Part shown: positions 1 to 9,415 of the stretch, one piece after another
Position numbering within the stretch: position 1 is the stretch's first letter
Layout: each line of letters opens with the position of its first letter
Assembly (NCBI GenBank): GCA_964605235.1
Contig: CAZSBB010000045.1
Span: forward strand, 1 to 51,703
Direction: 5' to 3'
DNA: 51,703 nucleotides
From: CAZSBB01 sp964605235
GTDB taxonomy: Bacteria; Planctomycetota; Phycisphaerae; Phycisphaerales; Phycisphaeraceae
Position numbers and translations under genes: made by a program
The notes under the pieces: generated by a model
Told to the model about the DNA's origin: nothing
The model's database searches: none
Seen by the model: the letters and a program-made list of their open reading frames with translations, nothing else

Positions 1-12
1 TACACGCTCAAA
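1..12. repeat. Left terminal 12-base direct repeat (matches the right end)
   Basis: The first 12 bases, TACACGCTCAAA, are identical to the last 12 bases (51692-51703). At both ends the word is read in frame as Tyr-Thr-Leu-Lys, here within the SRAP gene and at the right end within the mutarotase/RIFT gene. It may mark a microhomology closure of a circular contig or molecule. Confidence 0.9.
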
Positions 13-705
13 ACACAGCTTGACCAGTTGGTCCGGGAGTTCCAGCTGCTGGGTTTGCTGCCGCATCTGATGCCGCGCTACAACATCGCGCCGACGCAAC
101 CGGTGCCGGCGGTGCTGGTGGGCGAGGATGGCCGCACCACGCTGCGGCTGCTGCGCTGGGGCTTGACGCCGCATTGGGCCAAGACGGTCAGCAGCGGCGC
201 GCAGCTGGCGAACGCCCGGCTGGAGACCGCGCGGGATAAGCCGGCGTTCCGCGATCCCTTCAAGTACCGCCGCTGCGTGCTGCCCGCCGACGGCTTTTAT
301 GAATGGGTGGCGTCCGCCCCCGGCCCGCGCGGCGGCAAGCGCGCCCCGCAGCCGCATTACATCCACCGCACCGGCGGCCGGCTGATGGCGCTGGCGGGGT
401 TGTGGGATCACTGGCAGGACGCGCATGGCAACGAATTGGAAACCTGCACCATTCTCACCACCGCTGCGGCAGGCGTGGTCGCGCCGTTGCACGAGCGCAT
501 GCCGGTGATGCTTGAGCCGGGGTATGCCGAACGCTGGCTGCGCGCCCCGTCGGCGGAGGCGGCCCAACAATGCCTCGAGCAAAGCCCGTTGCTGGCGGAC
601 CTGCGGGAACAGCCCGTCAGCACGCGGGTCAACCGGGTGACTGAGGATGATCCGCGCTGCATCGAGCCCGTCAGCGCGCCACCGCCGGGATTGTTCGACG
701 CCTAA
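1..705 (+). CDS. SRAP-domain DNA-protein crosslinking protein (HMCES/YedK family), 5'-truncated
   Basis: The family shields abasic sites in single-stranded DNA by forming a covalent thiazolidine link through the cysteine at position 2. The frame is open from base 1 and starts Tyr-Thr-Leu-Lys, which is what follows the family's invariant Met-Cys-Gly-Arg, so only about four codons, including the catalytic cysteine, lie outside the window. If those four are added, the Asn of NARLETAR becomes residue 75 and the Glu of GFYEW residue 105, the positions of the active-site Asn and Glu in E. coli YedK. The HERMP motif carrying the catalytic His is at window residues 164-168. The visible 234 residues give a protein of about 238, normal for the family. 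A TTG at base 28 is an in-frame codon but not a credible start because conserved residues lie before it. It is followed by the FCD regulator with no obvious functional link. Confidence 0.93.
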   Translation, partial: YTLKTQLDQLVREFQLLGLLPHLMPRYNIAPTQPVPAVLVGEDGRTTLRLLRWGLTPHWAKTVSSGAQLANARLETARDKPAFRDPFKYRRCVLPADGFYEWVASAPGPRGGKRAPQPHYIHRTGGRLMALAGLWDHWQDAHGNELETCTILTTAAAGVVAPLHERMPVMLEPGYAERWLRAPSAEAAQQCLEQSPLLADLREQPVSTRVNRVTEDDPRCIEPVSAPPPGLFDA

Positions 706-802
706 GCCGCTCCGCCGAACGGGCGGTCGGGGCGGCAGCATGCGGGAACACCACTGGTTCGCATGGGTTGCACCGGCCCCGGGCGCGGGACGACTGGGCC
801 AC

Positions 803-830
803 TGGACAACCGGGACTTGTGCGATATATT
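803..830 (+). promoter_or_regulatory. Candidate promoter of the FCD regulator, predicting a leaderless mRNA
   Basis: TGGACA (803-808) and TATATT (825-830) are separated by 16 bases. Transcription would begin about 837-838, at the ATG itself. No Shine-Dalgarno sequence precedes that ATG. A TTGA-TATG-TCAA inverted repeat (833-844) sits over the predicted start and could be an autoregulatory site. This is inferred from sequence only. Confidence 0.45.
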
Positions 831-837
831 GCTTGAT

Positions 838-1476
838 ATGTCAATCGCTGCCTTGCCCGCGTGGTCGCCCCGGCCGGCATCCGACGCCCTGTCGTGGCGG
901 GTCTATGACCACGTGCTGCGGCAACTGCTGGACCGCACCCTGGTGCCCGGGCAGATCCTCAATCGTCGGCAAACCGCCAGCGAACTGGGCGTCAGCGTCG
1001 CGCCGGTGCTTGAAGCCTTCGTTCGGCTCGAGCGCGACGGGCTGCTCGAATCGCTGCCTTCCAAAGGCACGCGCGTGCGGCTGATTCACCCGCAGGACAT
1101 TCACGATCAACGGCTCCTGCGCGAAGCCCTGGAGTGCCAGGGGGCGCGGCTGTACTGCGGCAAACCGTTGCGGGAAAACTACGATCGCCTGCTGCCCCTG
1201 GCGCAGCGGGCGGATGACGTGACGCCCAACACGCTGGAAGACTTCGAGCTGGAAGTGCAGTTGCATGCCGCCCTGATGGCGTTGACGGGCAGCGCCGCGT
1301 TGCTGGAAGCCTTCGGGCGGGCGCTCGGGGTGGTCTTCTTCATCACCGCGAATCTATCCACCGGATCGTCCGTATCCACCAAACCCAATCGGCATGTCAA
1401 GCTGCTGCGCGACCTGCGCACCCCGGACCCGGACAAAGCCGAACGCATCATGCGCCAACACCTGTGTGGGGTGTAG
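838..1476 (+). CDS. GntR-family transcriptional regulator, FCD (FadR-like) subfamily
   Basis: A cytoplasmic DNA-binding repressor or activator whose ligand is probably a small organic acid or amino-acid-like metabolite, as is usual for FCD proteins. The winged helix-turn-helix lies at about residues 20-82 (ASELGVSVAPVLEAFVRLERDGLL, here with GVSVAPV in the recognition region). An all-helical FCD domain fills 88-210. Three His that could be metal ligands of FCD domains are visible: H143 (QLHAALMALTG), H186 and H208 (MRQHL). At 212 residues it is a little short. I chose the ATG at 838 over the in-frame ATG at 763 because homology starts after 838 and a promoter-like element ends at 830. Its stop is 18 bases before the amidohydrolase-aminotransferase gene, so the two probably form an operon and the regulator probably senses that enzyme's substrate (inference). 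Confidence 0.85.
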   Translation: MSIAALPAWSPRPASDALSWRVYDHVLRQLLDRTLVPGQILNRRQTASELGVSVAPVLEAFVRLERDGLLESLPSKGTRVRLIHPQDIHDQRLLREALECQGARLYCGKPLRENYDRLLPLAQRADDVTPNTLEDFELEVQLHAALMALTGSAALLEAFGRALGVVFFITANLSTGSSVSTKPNRHVKLLRDLRTPDPDKAERIMRQHLCGV

Positions 1477-1494
1477 CGTCTCAGGAGCTGTGCC

Positions 1495-3843
1495 ATGACC
1501 ACTGTTGCCGCGCCCGTCGCATCCCCCGTTGCCGCCGGACATTTCGAGGTGACCGATTACGATCGGCAGCTATTCGAGAACCATTTGCGCAGCTTTGTGC
1601 CGCCGGATATTTTCGACGCCCACAGCCATCTTTACCGCGTGGTGGATTTGAACGGAGGCCATCCCACGCTGGCGAAAGGCCCCCAGGTGGCGGGTTACGC
1701 GCAATTCGTGGCGGACCAGAGCCGATGGATGGGCGACCGCGCGCCGCGCGAAGGTTTGTTTTTTCCCATCCCCACCCGTCCGGTTGATCGTCCTGCCGCC
1801 AATGCGTTCTTGCGTCAGGAAGTGCAAGGTCGCGCGGGCTCCCGCATGCTGATGCTCATCAGTCCTGACGATGATCCCGCTCAGATTGAACGCGAACTGG
1901 ATGCTCATCCGTGGATGGGTTTCAAGGTGTATCACGTGTTCGCCAAGCGGCAGCGCACCCTGGACGCCGACTCCGCGGAGTTCCTGCCGGCGTGGGCGTG
2001 GGAGCTGGCGCAGGCGCGCGGGCTGGCGATCATGCTGCACATGGTGCGCGATCGTGCCCTGGGTGATCCGCACAACCAGCACTACATCCGCGAACAATGC
2101 CAGCGCTATCCACAGGCCCGGCTGATCCTCGCCCATGCCGCTCGGGCGTTCTGCGGCTACCACACCGTCGAATACCTGGATTGCCTGCGCGGACTGGACA
2201 ATGTGTGGTTCGACACCTCCGCGGTCTGCGAACCACAAGCATTTGAAGCCATTCTGCGCGAGTTCGGCGTCAGTCGGCTGATGTACGGCGGGGATTACGC
2301 CATCACCGAGCTGCGCGGCCGATGCATCAGCGTGGCGGACGGCTTCCTCTGGTTGGACCCCAACAACACCCGCTGGGCCGACGGCATAGGCAGCCAACCC
2401 ACGCTGGTGGGCATCGAGTCACTGCTGGCGCTCAAGCAGGCGTGCCGCGCAGCCCGGCTCAATGACAGCGACGTCGAACAACTCTTCGGCGGCACCGCAC
2501 GGGCGCTGCTGGGCATTCATCCCGCCGCCGACGCCGCCACCGGCCCCGCCTTGTATGAACAAGCCAAAACCATCATCCCCGGCGGGGTGCAACTGTTCAG
2601 CAAGCGCCCAGAGGTGTACGCTCCACAGCAGTGGCCGGCGTATGCCCGCGAGGCGCATGGCTGCACGCTGGTTGATCTGGACGGGCGAACGTTTATCGAC
2701 ATGACCACCACCGGCATCGGCGCGTGCCTGCTCGGTTACAACCATCCCGCCGTCACGGATGCCGTGGTGCGCCGCGTGCAGGCCGGGGCACATACCACGC
2801 TCAACAGTCCCGATGAGCCGGCGCTGGCGCGCAAGCTGCTGACGTGGCATCCCTGGGCGGGCGGGGTGCGTTTCACCCGCACCGGCGGCGAGTCCATGGC
2901 GGTGGCGGTGCGCATCGCCCGCGCCCACACCGGCCGCGACCGCGTGGCGTTCTGCGGCTACCACGGCTGGAGCGACTGGTACCTCGCCGCCAACCTCGCC
3001 ATTGACGGAGCGCTGGATCAACATCTGCTGCCGGGCCTCTCCCCGGCCGGCGTGCCTGCGGGTTTGGCGGGAACTGCCGTGCCATTCGCCTACAACAATT
3101 TCAACGAACTGCGGGCGGCGGTCGCGCAATGCGGCGATCGGCTGGCGGCCATCGTGATGGAGCCAACCCGCAATGCCGACCCGGCGCCGGGCTTTCTGGA
3201 AACCGCACGGGAGCTGGCGCATGCCAGTGGCGCGGTGCTGGTCATGGATGAAATTTCCGCAGGTTTTCGCCTGACGCGCGGCGGGGCGCATCTGCGGTAT
3301 CACGTGGAGCCGGATATCGCGGTCTTCGCCAAAGCACTGGGCAATGGCCATCCCATCGGCGCGGTGGTCGGCTCCGCTTCGGTCATGGCGGCCGCCCAGG
3401 ACAGCTTCATCTCCAGCACCTACTGGACCGAGGGCGTGGGCTTCGCCGCCGGGCTGGCGACGATGCAGGTGATGGAACAAGTGGACGTGGCGGCCCACGC
3501 AGCGCTCATCGGCACCCGCTTTCGCCAAGGCTTGACGGAACTGGGCCAAAAGCATGGCGTCCCCGTCAAGCTGGCCGGTCATCCCGCCATCACCGCGCTC
3601 GGCTTCGACCATCCCGAGGCGGCGGCTCTCACCACGTTGCTGACCGTGCGCATGCTGCGCCATGGCTTCCTCGCGGGTGGTTCGTTCTATCCCAGCCTGG
3701 CGCATGAGCCGCGCCATGTGGATCGCTACCTGGCGGCGGCGGACGAAGTGTTTGCCGAACTGGCGCAGGCGATCGCCCGCGGCGATGTCGCGCAGCGCAT
3801 CGGCGGGCCGGTCAAGCAGACCGGCTTTGCGCGGCTGACCTGA
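1495..3843 (+). CDS. Bifunctional protein: amidohydrolase (TIM-barrel) fused to class III PLP aminotransferase
   Basis: A 782-residue, two-enzyme fusion with no signal peptide, so cytoplasmic. Residues about 36-345 are an amidohydrolase-2-type metal-dependent hydrolase or decarboxylase: DAHSH at 41-45 (metal ligands H43, H45), K144 in GFKVY, H182, H214 in LAHAA, and the GGD aspartate D267. Residues about 352-765 are a class III aminotransferase of the glutamate-1-semialdehyde aminomutase type: NHP at 416-418, MDE with D585 contacting the PLP pyridine nitrogen, and K613 in FAKALGNG as the Schiff-base lysine. AGGAG lies 9 bases before the ATG. There is no long linker. The GntR gene just upstream probably controls it. 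The substrate cannot be read from sequence; a linked pair of steps (ring or amide hydrolysis or decarboxylation, then amino transfer) on one catabolic intermediate is the simplest idea. The domain calls are firm, the pathway is not. Confidence 0.88.
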   Translation: MTTVAAPVASPVAAGHFEVTDYDRQLFENHLRSFVPPDIFDAHSHLYRVVDLNGGHPTLAKGPQVAGYAQFVADQSRWMGDRAPREGLFFPIPTRPVDRPAANAFLRQEVQGRAGSRMLMLISPDDDPAQIERELDAHPWMGFKVYHVFAKRQRTLDADSAEFLPAWAWELAQARGLAIMLHMVRDRALGDPHNQHYIREQCQRYPQARLILAHAARAFCGYHTVEYLDCLRGLDNVWFDTSAVCEPQAFEAILREFGVSRLMYGGDYAITELRGRCISVADGFLWLDPNNTRWADGIGSQPTLVGIESLLALKQACRAARLNDSDVEQLFGGTARALLGIHPAADAATGPALYEQAKTIIPGGVQLFSKRPEVYAPQQWPAYAREAHGCTLVDLDGRTFIDMTTTGIGACLLGYNHPAVTDAVVRRVQAGAHTTLNSPDEPALARKLLTWHPWAGGVRFTRTGGESMAVAVRIARAHTGRDRVAFCGYHGWSDWYLAANLAIDGALDQHLLPGLSPAGVPAGLAGTAVPFAYNNFNELRAAVAQCGDRLAAIVMEPTRNADPAPGFLETARELAHASGAVLVMDEISAGFRLTRGGAHLRYHVEPDIAVFAKALGNGHPIGAVVGSASVMAAAQDSFISSTYWTEGVGFAAGLATMQVMEQVDVAAHAALIGTRFRQGLTELGQKHGVPVKLAGHPAITALGFDHPEAAALTTLLTVRMLRHGFLAGGSFYPSLAHEPRHVDRYLAAADEVFAELAQAIARGDVAQRIGGPVKQTGFARLT

Positions 3844-3869
3844 TCTCCCGACGAGCAGCAGTCAAACTG

Positions 3870-4748
3870 TCATGGTTGGCGGGATTCCCGCACAAGGTCC
3901 AGAAACTGCAGCAGCAGTCGACTGTGGTACCGGTAGGGATTCGTCACCATGGCGATGGTGCGCTGGGGGCGATTGCCCGCCAACTGGCGATAAACCCGCC
4001 GGCGGTTGGTGTCGTGCCGGCGCGCCATGGCGGGGATCAGGCTCACGCCATGGTTGAGCGCCACCAGTTCCTGCACCATCGCCAGCTGGCTGGTTTTCTC
4101 GACCTGCAAGGGGTGAAACGACTTCTGCTGACAGAACGCGAGGATGTTGTCCGTCAGACAATGCGCTTCGCCCAGCAGCACAAAGGGGTATGGTTCCAGG
4201 TCGCTCAGGTGCAGGGAACGTTTGCGGGTCAGCGGGTGCCGGGCCGCCATCACGGTGAACAGCTCTTCTTCGAATAACTCTTCCACCGCGAGGTAGCGCG
4301 CTTCGAGCGGCAAGGCGGCGATGGCGACATCAATCTCGCCCTCGCTCAGCGCGTGCAGCAGGTGATCGGTGGTGTCCTCCTGCACCACCAGCCTGGCGTG
4401 CGGGCAGGTGCGTTGAAAGCGTTTGAGCGTCGACGGCAGAAAGAAGGGCGCCACGGTGGGAATCGCGCCGATGCGTACCCGCCCGGTCTGCCCATCGTCA
4501 CTGATCTCCGCGCGGGCGTCTTCAGCCAGCGCCAGCATCTGCCGCGCCCGGCTCAGCAGCAGCGTGCCGGCGTCGGTCAGGACCAGCTGGCGCGTCTGCC
4601 GGGTGAAGAGGGGTTGGCCCAACTCTTCCTCCAAACGCGCGATGGAGCGACTGAGCGCCGGCTGTGACAACCCCACTGCCGCCGCGGCGCGGGTGAAATT
4701 CAAATATGCCGCGGTTTGGACGAATTGGCGAAGTTGCTCCAGTTCCAT
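3870..4748 (-). CDS. oxyR: OxyR-type LysR-family hydrogen peroxide sensor
   Basis: A 292-residue LysR regulator. The N-terminal winged helix-turn-helix is at about 1-60 (LNFTRAAAAVGLSQPALSRS), the effector domain at about 90-290. The stretch HCLTDNILAFC (196-206) matches the OxyR redox loop (HCLRDQAMGFC in E. coli), so C197 and C206 correspond to the peroxidatic and resolving Cys199/Cys208. Oxidation to the disulfide should switch on antioxidant genes. Divergent placement from katG with a 202-base shared regulatory gap is classic for this pair. I chose the ATG at 4748 (AGAAGG 7 bases upstream) over longer in-frame starts reaching 4967, since LysR proteins begin M-x-L-x-Q-L-R-x-F. It converges on the amidohydrolase fusion with a 26-base gap. 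Confidence 0.93.
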   Translation of the reverse strand: MELEQLRQFVQTAAYLNFTRAAAAVGLSQPALSRSIARLEEELGQPLFTRQTRQLVLTDAGTLLLSRARQMLALAEDARAEISDDGQTGRVRIGAIPTVAPFFLPSTLKRFQRTCPHARLVVQEDTTDHLLHALSEGEIDVAIAALPLEARYLAVEELFEEELFTVMAARHPLTRKRSLHLSDLEPYPFVLLGEAHCLTDNILAFCQQKSFHPLQVEKTSQLAMVQELVALNHGVSLIPAMARRHDTNRRRVYRQLAGNRPQRTIAMVTNPYRYHSRLLLQFLDLVRESRQP

Positions 4749-4950
4749 GGGCGGGCCTTCTGGCTGAGACTTGACCTTTTCATGCTTAAAACGCATGAAT
4801 GATATGTCAATAATGCATTGGACACATAGGATGGGGATGACGATATTGCTGCTCAACCAGCCGTCGCGGTGGGCCGCGCCGCTTCGCGCGGGGCGCCGGG
4901 GCTGGACGTTGTGATGGTCAACCCGATTTCCCGCTTGAAGGAGCCCGTTC
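4749..4950. promoter_or_regulatory. oxyR-katG divergent control region
   Basis: 202 bases, notably AT-rich at 4771-4830 against a GC-rich background. Seen here: a perfect 5-base-arm inverted repeat CATGC-N7-GCATG (4781-4797), a candidate OxyR contact; a TTGACA -35-like element for oxyR on the minus strand within 4800-4811; and TTGGAC (4818-4823) with GATATT (4842-4847), spacer 18, for katG. A GC hairpin CCGCGC/GCGCGG (4874-4891) lies in the predicted katG leader. The katG ribosome site AAGGAG (4938-4943) is 7 bases before the ATG. I could not fit the full four-part OxyR consensus by eye. Confidence 0.55.
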
Positions 4951-7131
<2,181 letters not shown>

Positions 7132-7146
7132 GTTTGCATCCACCAG

Positions 7147-7183
7147 CAGCGCGGCGGGCAGGTCAACGGTGCTCGCCGCGCTG
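7147..7183 (+). terminator. Strong hairpin after katG, possible terminator without U-tract
   Basis: CAGCGCGGCGGGCA (7147-7160) pairs with TGCTCGCCGCGCTG (7170-7183) through 14 base pairs with one G-U, around a 9-base loop, 15 bases after the katG stop. No T-run follows, so intrinsic termination is uncertain; it may instead protect the 3' end or separate katG from lacI. Confidence 0.5.
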
Positions 7184-7306
7184 GCTGGCAGGGACACCCA
7201 GGGGATCAGCGGTGGATCGACCGCATTGGAGTCGCATGGCGACGAACCTGCATCAACGGACGTGACGAGGAACGGTGCAGGGGCGGCCGGGGGCGCAGAA
7301 AAAGCA

Positions 7307-7334
7307 TTGACAATCTGGGCCGAAGCTCTAGTAT
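7307..7334 (+). promoter_or_regulatory. Promoter of the lacI-type regulator and operon A
   Basis: A perfect -35, TTGACA (7307-7312), 16 bases, then TAGTAT (7329-7334). Predicted start near 7341 gives a 22-base leader with GGGAG at 7349-7353, 9 bases before the ATG at 7363. This is the best sigma-70-like promoter in the window. Confidence 0.7.
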
Positions 7335-7347
7335 GGAACCTTCCATA
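7332..7347. promoter_or_regulatory. Palindromic LacI-family operator over the promoter
   Basis: TATGGAA-CC-TTCCATA is a perfect inverted repeat (7-base arms) overlapping the -10 and transcription start. Its size and central symmetry suit a LacI/GalR dimer, so the downstream regulator probably represses its own operon. I found no second copy of this palindrome outside the duplicated block. Confidence 0.7.
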
Positions 7348-7362
7348 TGGGAGTTTGGCAAT

Positions 7363-8478
7363 ATGTCGCCCAGGGAAACCGGGACCGCCGCCCGGAAGCG
7401 CAGGCCACTTCGACCAACGCTGGCGACCATCGCCGATGCCAGCGGGTACTCCGTCTCCACGGTTTCGGCGATCCTCAATCAGCGGCCGGATTGCTGGGCC
7501 TCGCCGGCGACGCGCCAACAGGTCGAAGCTGTCGCCCGTCGGCTGGGGTATCGCCCCAATCTTGCCGCGCAGTCTCTCCGCGGTGGTCAAACCTGGACGC
7601 TGGGCCTGCTCACCGCCGCCCTGAACGTGGAAATCGCCACCGCCCGGGTGCAGGCGTTTGAAACCATCGCCCGTGAGGCGGGTTACACCACCATGATGGT
7701 GTTCAGCCCCAACGACGAGCCGCAGGTGGAAGACCAGCTCATCGAACGTCTGCTGGACCGCAGCGTGGACGGGCTGGCGGTCTATCCCACGGAAACCGGA
7801 CGACATCAGACCTTGCGCCGCGCGCTTGAGCTGGGGGTGCCGGTGGTGACCATTGACGGCGCCGGCCGCGCCGAGTTGGATTGCGACGACGTGAGCATGG
7901 ACTACCACGCCGCCGGCTGGATGCAGGCGCAGTACCTGATCGCCTGTGGCTACCGCCGGTTGGTGCAGATCTCCACCACGCCCAGTTGCTACACCAAGGA
8001 TGAGCTGCGCCGCGGCTTTGTGGCAGCGGTTGATGCCGCGGGCCTGCCGACCCCGCAATTGTGGGACTTCGACCAGCCGCGCAGCGTGGGCAGTGTGCTG
8101 CATGAAGACCTGTGCGCTCAGATCGGCGCGCAGCTGCGCAAGCACCGGCACGCCATCGACGCCCTCGCCAGTTACGACATGGTTGCCGCCGGCGCGATGC
8201 GGGCCGCTTACCGCCTGGGCATCAGCGTGCCCGGTGAATTGGCGATCATCGGCAGCGACGGGTCGCCCACCGCCAGCAACTGCGTCATTCCCCTGACCAC
8301 CATCGCCCAGCCGGTGGCCGAGATGGGCGTCGCGTTGTTCCGGCTGCTGCATCAGCGCATCGAGCAGCGTCAGTCACGCCCGGCAACTGCGGCTGCCCGG
8401 CGTTTGCGTCTGGCGCCTCAACTCGTCGTGGGTTCCTCCACCGCCACCCCTTCCTCCCCCGCAAGGATCACGCCATGA
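7363..8478 (+). CDS. LacI/GalR-family transcriptional regulator
   Basis: A 371-residue sugar-responsive repressor. The helix-turn-helix is at about residues 18-42 (TLATIADASGYSVSTVSAIL), the hinge LGYRPNLAAQSLR follows at 61-73, and a periplasmic-binding-like effector domain fills 78-355 with the usual late motif (VPGELAIIGSDGS). I chose the ATG at 7363: the in-frame ATG at 7333 lies inside the -10 element and operator, upstream of the predicted transcription start. The stop codon overlaps the next gene's start (ATGA at 8475-8478), so the pseudopilin is translationally coupled. It is first gene of operon A and probably senses a product of the glycan enzymes downstream. The inducer is unknown. 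Confidence 0.92.
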   Translation: MSPRETGTAARKRRPLRPTLATIADASGYSVSTVSAILNQRPDCWASPATRQQVEAVARRLGYRPNLAAQSLRGGQTWTLGLLTAALNVEIATARVQAFETIAREAGYTTMMVFSPNDEPQVEDQLIERLLDRSVDGLAVYPTETGRHQTLRRALELGVPVVTIDGAGRAELDCDDVSMDYHAAGWMQAQYLIACGYRRLVQISTTPSCYTKDELRRGFVAAVDAAGLPTPQLWDFDQPRSVGSVLHEDLCAQIGAQLRKHRHAIDALASYDMVAAGAMRAAYRLGISVPGELAIIGSDGSPTASNCVIPLTTIAQPVAEMGVALFRLLHQRIEQRQSRPATAAARRLRLAPQLVVGSSTATPSSPARITP

Positions 8479-9320
8479 ACCAGCCCGCGCGTCCGCCGCT
8501 GCGTCAAGTTCCCGGTTTCACGCTGATTGAACTGCTGGTGGTCATCTCCATCATCTCCCTGCTCATCGCCATTCTGCTGCCGGCGCTGCGGCAGGCGCGG
8601 CAGGCGGCGCAGAACACCCAGTGTTCCGCCAATGTGCGCCAGCTCGGGGTGGCGATCTTCACCTATGCCTCGGACTTCGACCAGTACCTGCCCGGGGCGG
8701 ATTGGACCGTGACCACCTTCGATCCCAACGCCACCTCCGGCTCGACCACCGGCTGGGTCCCCACCAACTGGCCGCTGGCGCTCCGCAGCTACATCAACGC
8801 CAACCAATGCACCACCGCCGCCAGCGTCAACACCACCGCCGCCATCATGCAGTGCCCCACCACCTTCGTCGCCAACGCCAACATGTCCTACGGCATCAAT
8901 CGCTATGCCGCCGGCAAAGCCAACACGCTGGAATGGAAGTACAACCGCAGCGCTCCCCGCACGCTCGACGACCAACTGATCGCGCGGTATTCCTCGCGTT
9001 TCCTCATCGCCGGCGAAAGCACTTTCAACAATCAGATCAGCACCAATCCCGCAGGCTATGGCTCGGCGCTCAACGGCGTCAAAACGCTCCACGGCGGCAT
9101 CTATGGGGGCAATACCGTGCCCTCGCGACTGCATCTGGACCTCCGCAATTACCTGCTGGCGGATGGCCATGGCGAAAGCCAGCCACAGGATGGCCGGATG
9201 TACGTCATCAATGAAGGAAATGGCTCCGGCGTCACCACGCCGCAGGGCACCGGCAAAGTCCAGTGGGGACGCAATGACGGGGATCAGAACTTCTATAATT
9301 TCGGCGTGCTGCCCAACTGA
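8475..9320 (+). CDS. Pseudopilin-like protein with type IV prepilin N-terminus and H-X9-DG motif (DUF1559-like)
   Basis: 281 residues. A short basic leader ends in G14, followed by FTLIELLVVISII and a hydrophobic helix to about residue 37, the class III prepilin signal cut between G and F by a PilD-type peptidase. NTQCSANVRQLG (48-58) follows, typical of DUF1559-type proteins of Planctomycetes and relatives. Near the C-terminus, H-LDLRNYLLA-DGHGE fits the H-X9-DG motif. Such proteins are exported and anchored in the inner membrane or assembled in a type II secretion or pilus-like fibre; their function is unproven. It is coupled to lacI by a 4-base ATGA overlap, with AAGGA upstream. The second pseudopilin (19306-20151) is the same length and occupies the same post-regulator position, suggesting a glycan-linked surface role (inference). 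Confidence 0.88.
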   Translation: MNQPARPPLRQVPGFTLIELLVVISIISLLIAILLPALRQARQAAQNTQCSANVRQLGVAIFTYASDFDQYLPGADWTVTTFDPNATSGSTTGWVPTNWPLALRSYINANQCTTAASVNTTAAIMQCPTTFVANANMSYGINRYAAGKANTLEWKYNRSAPRTLDDQLIARYSSRFLIAGESTFNNQISTNPAGYGSALNGVKTLHGGIYGGNTVPSRLHLDLRNYLLADGHGESQPQDGRMYVINEGNGSGVTTPQGTGKVQWGRNDGDQNFYNFGVLPN

Positions 9321-9376
9321 CCCTGGCGCCCGACCATTGACCTGACCAAGCTCATCATCAACCCGCATTCGACAAG

Positions 9377-9390
9377 GCTGCGCGCGCAGC
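9377..9390. repeat. Perfect 14-base GC palindrome before the first DUF4838 gene
   Basis: GCTGCGCGCGCAGC is fully self-complementary. It lies in the 95-base gap between the pseudopilin stop and the next gene, 25 bases before its ATG. It could be a regulator site or a cruciform-prone element. With no loop it is a poor terminator. Confidence 0.4.
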
Positions 9391-9415
9391 GCGGATGCCG
9401 CTCAGGAACTGCTGC

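Noticed and set aside
28..30. TTG as the start of the SRAP gene
   Set aside because: Family residues (YTLK and beyond) are encoded upstream in the same frame; the true start is outside the window.
7132..7306. Small gene between katG and lacI (open frames on both strands)
   Set aside because: No ribosome site or recognisable domain, and it contains the hairpin and lacI promoter, so it is treated as regulatory spacer.
7333..7362. Upstream in-frame ATG for the LacI-type regulator
   Set aside because: It lies within the -10 element and operator, before the predicted transcription start, and has no ribosome site.
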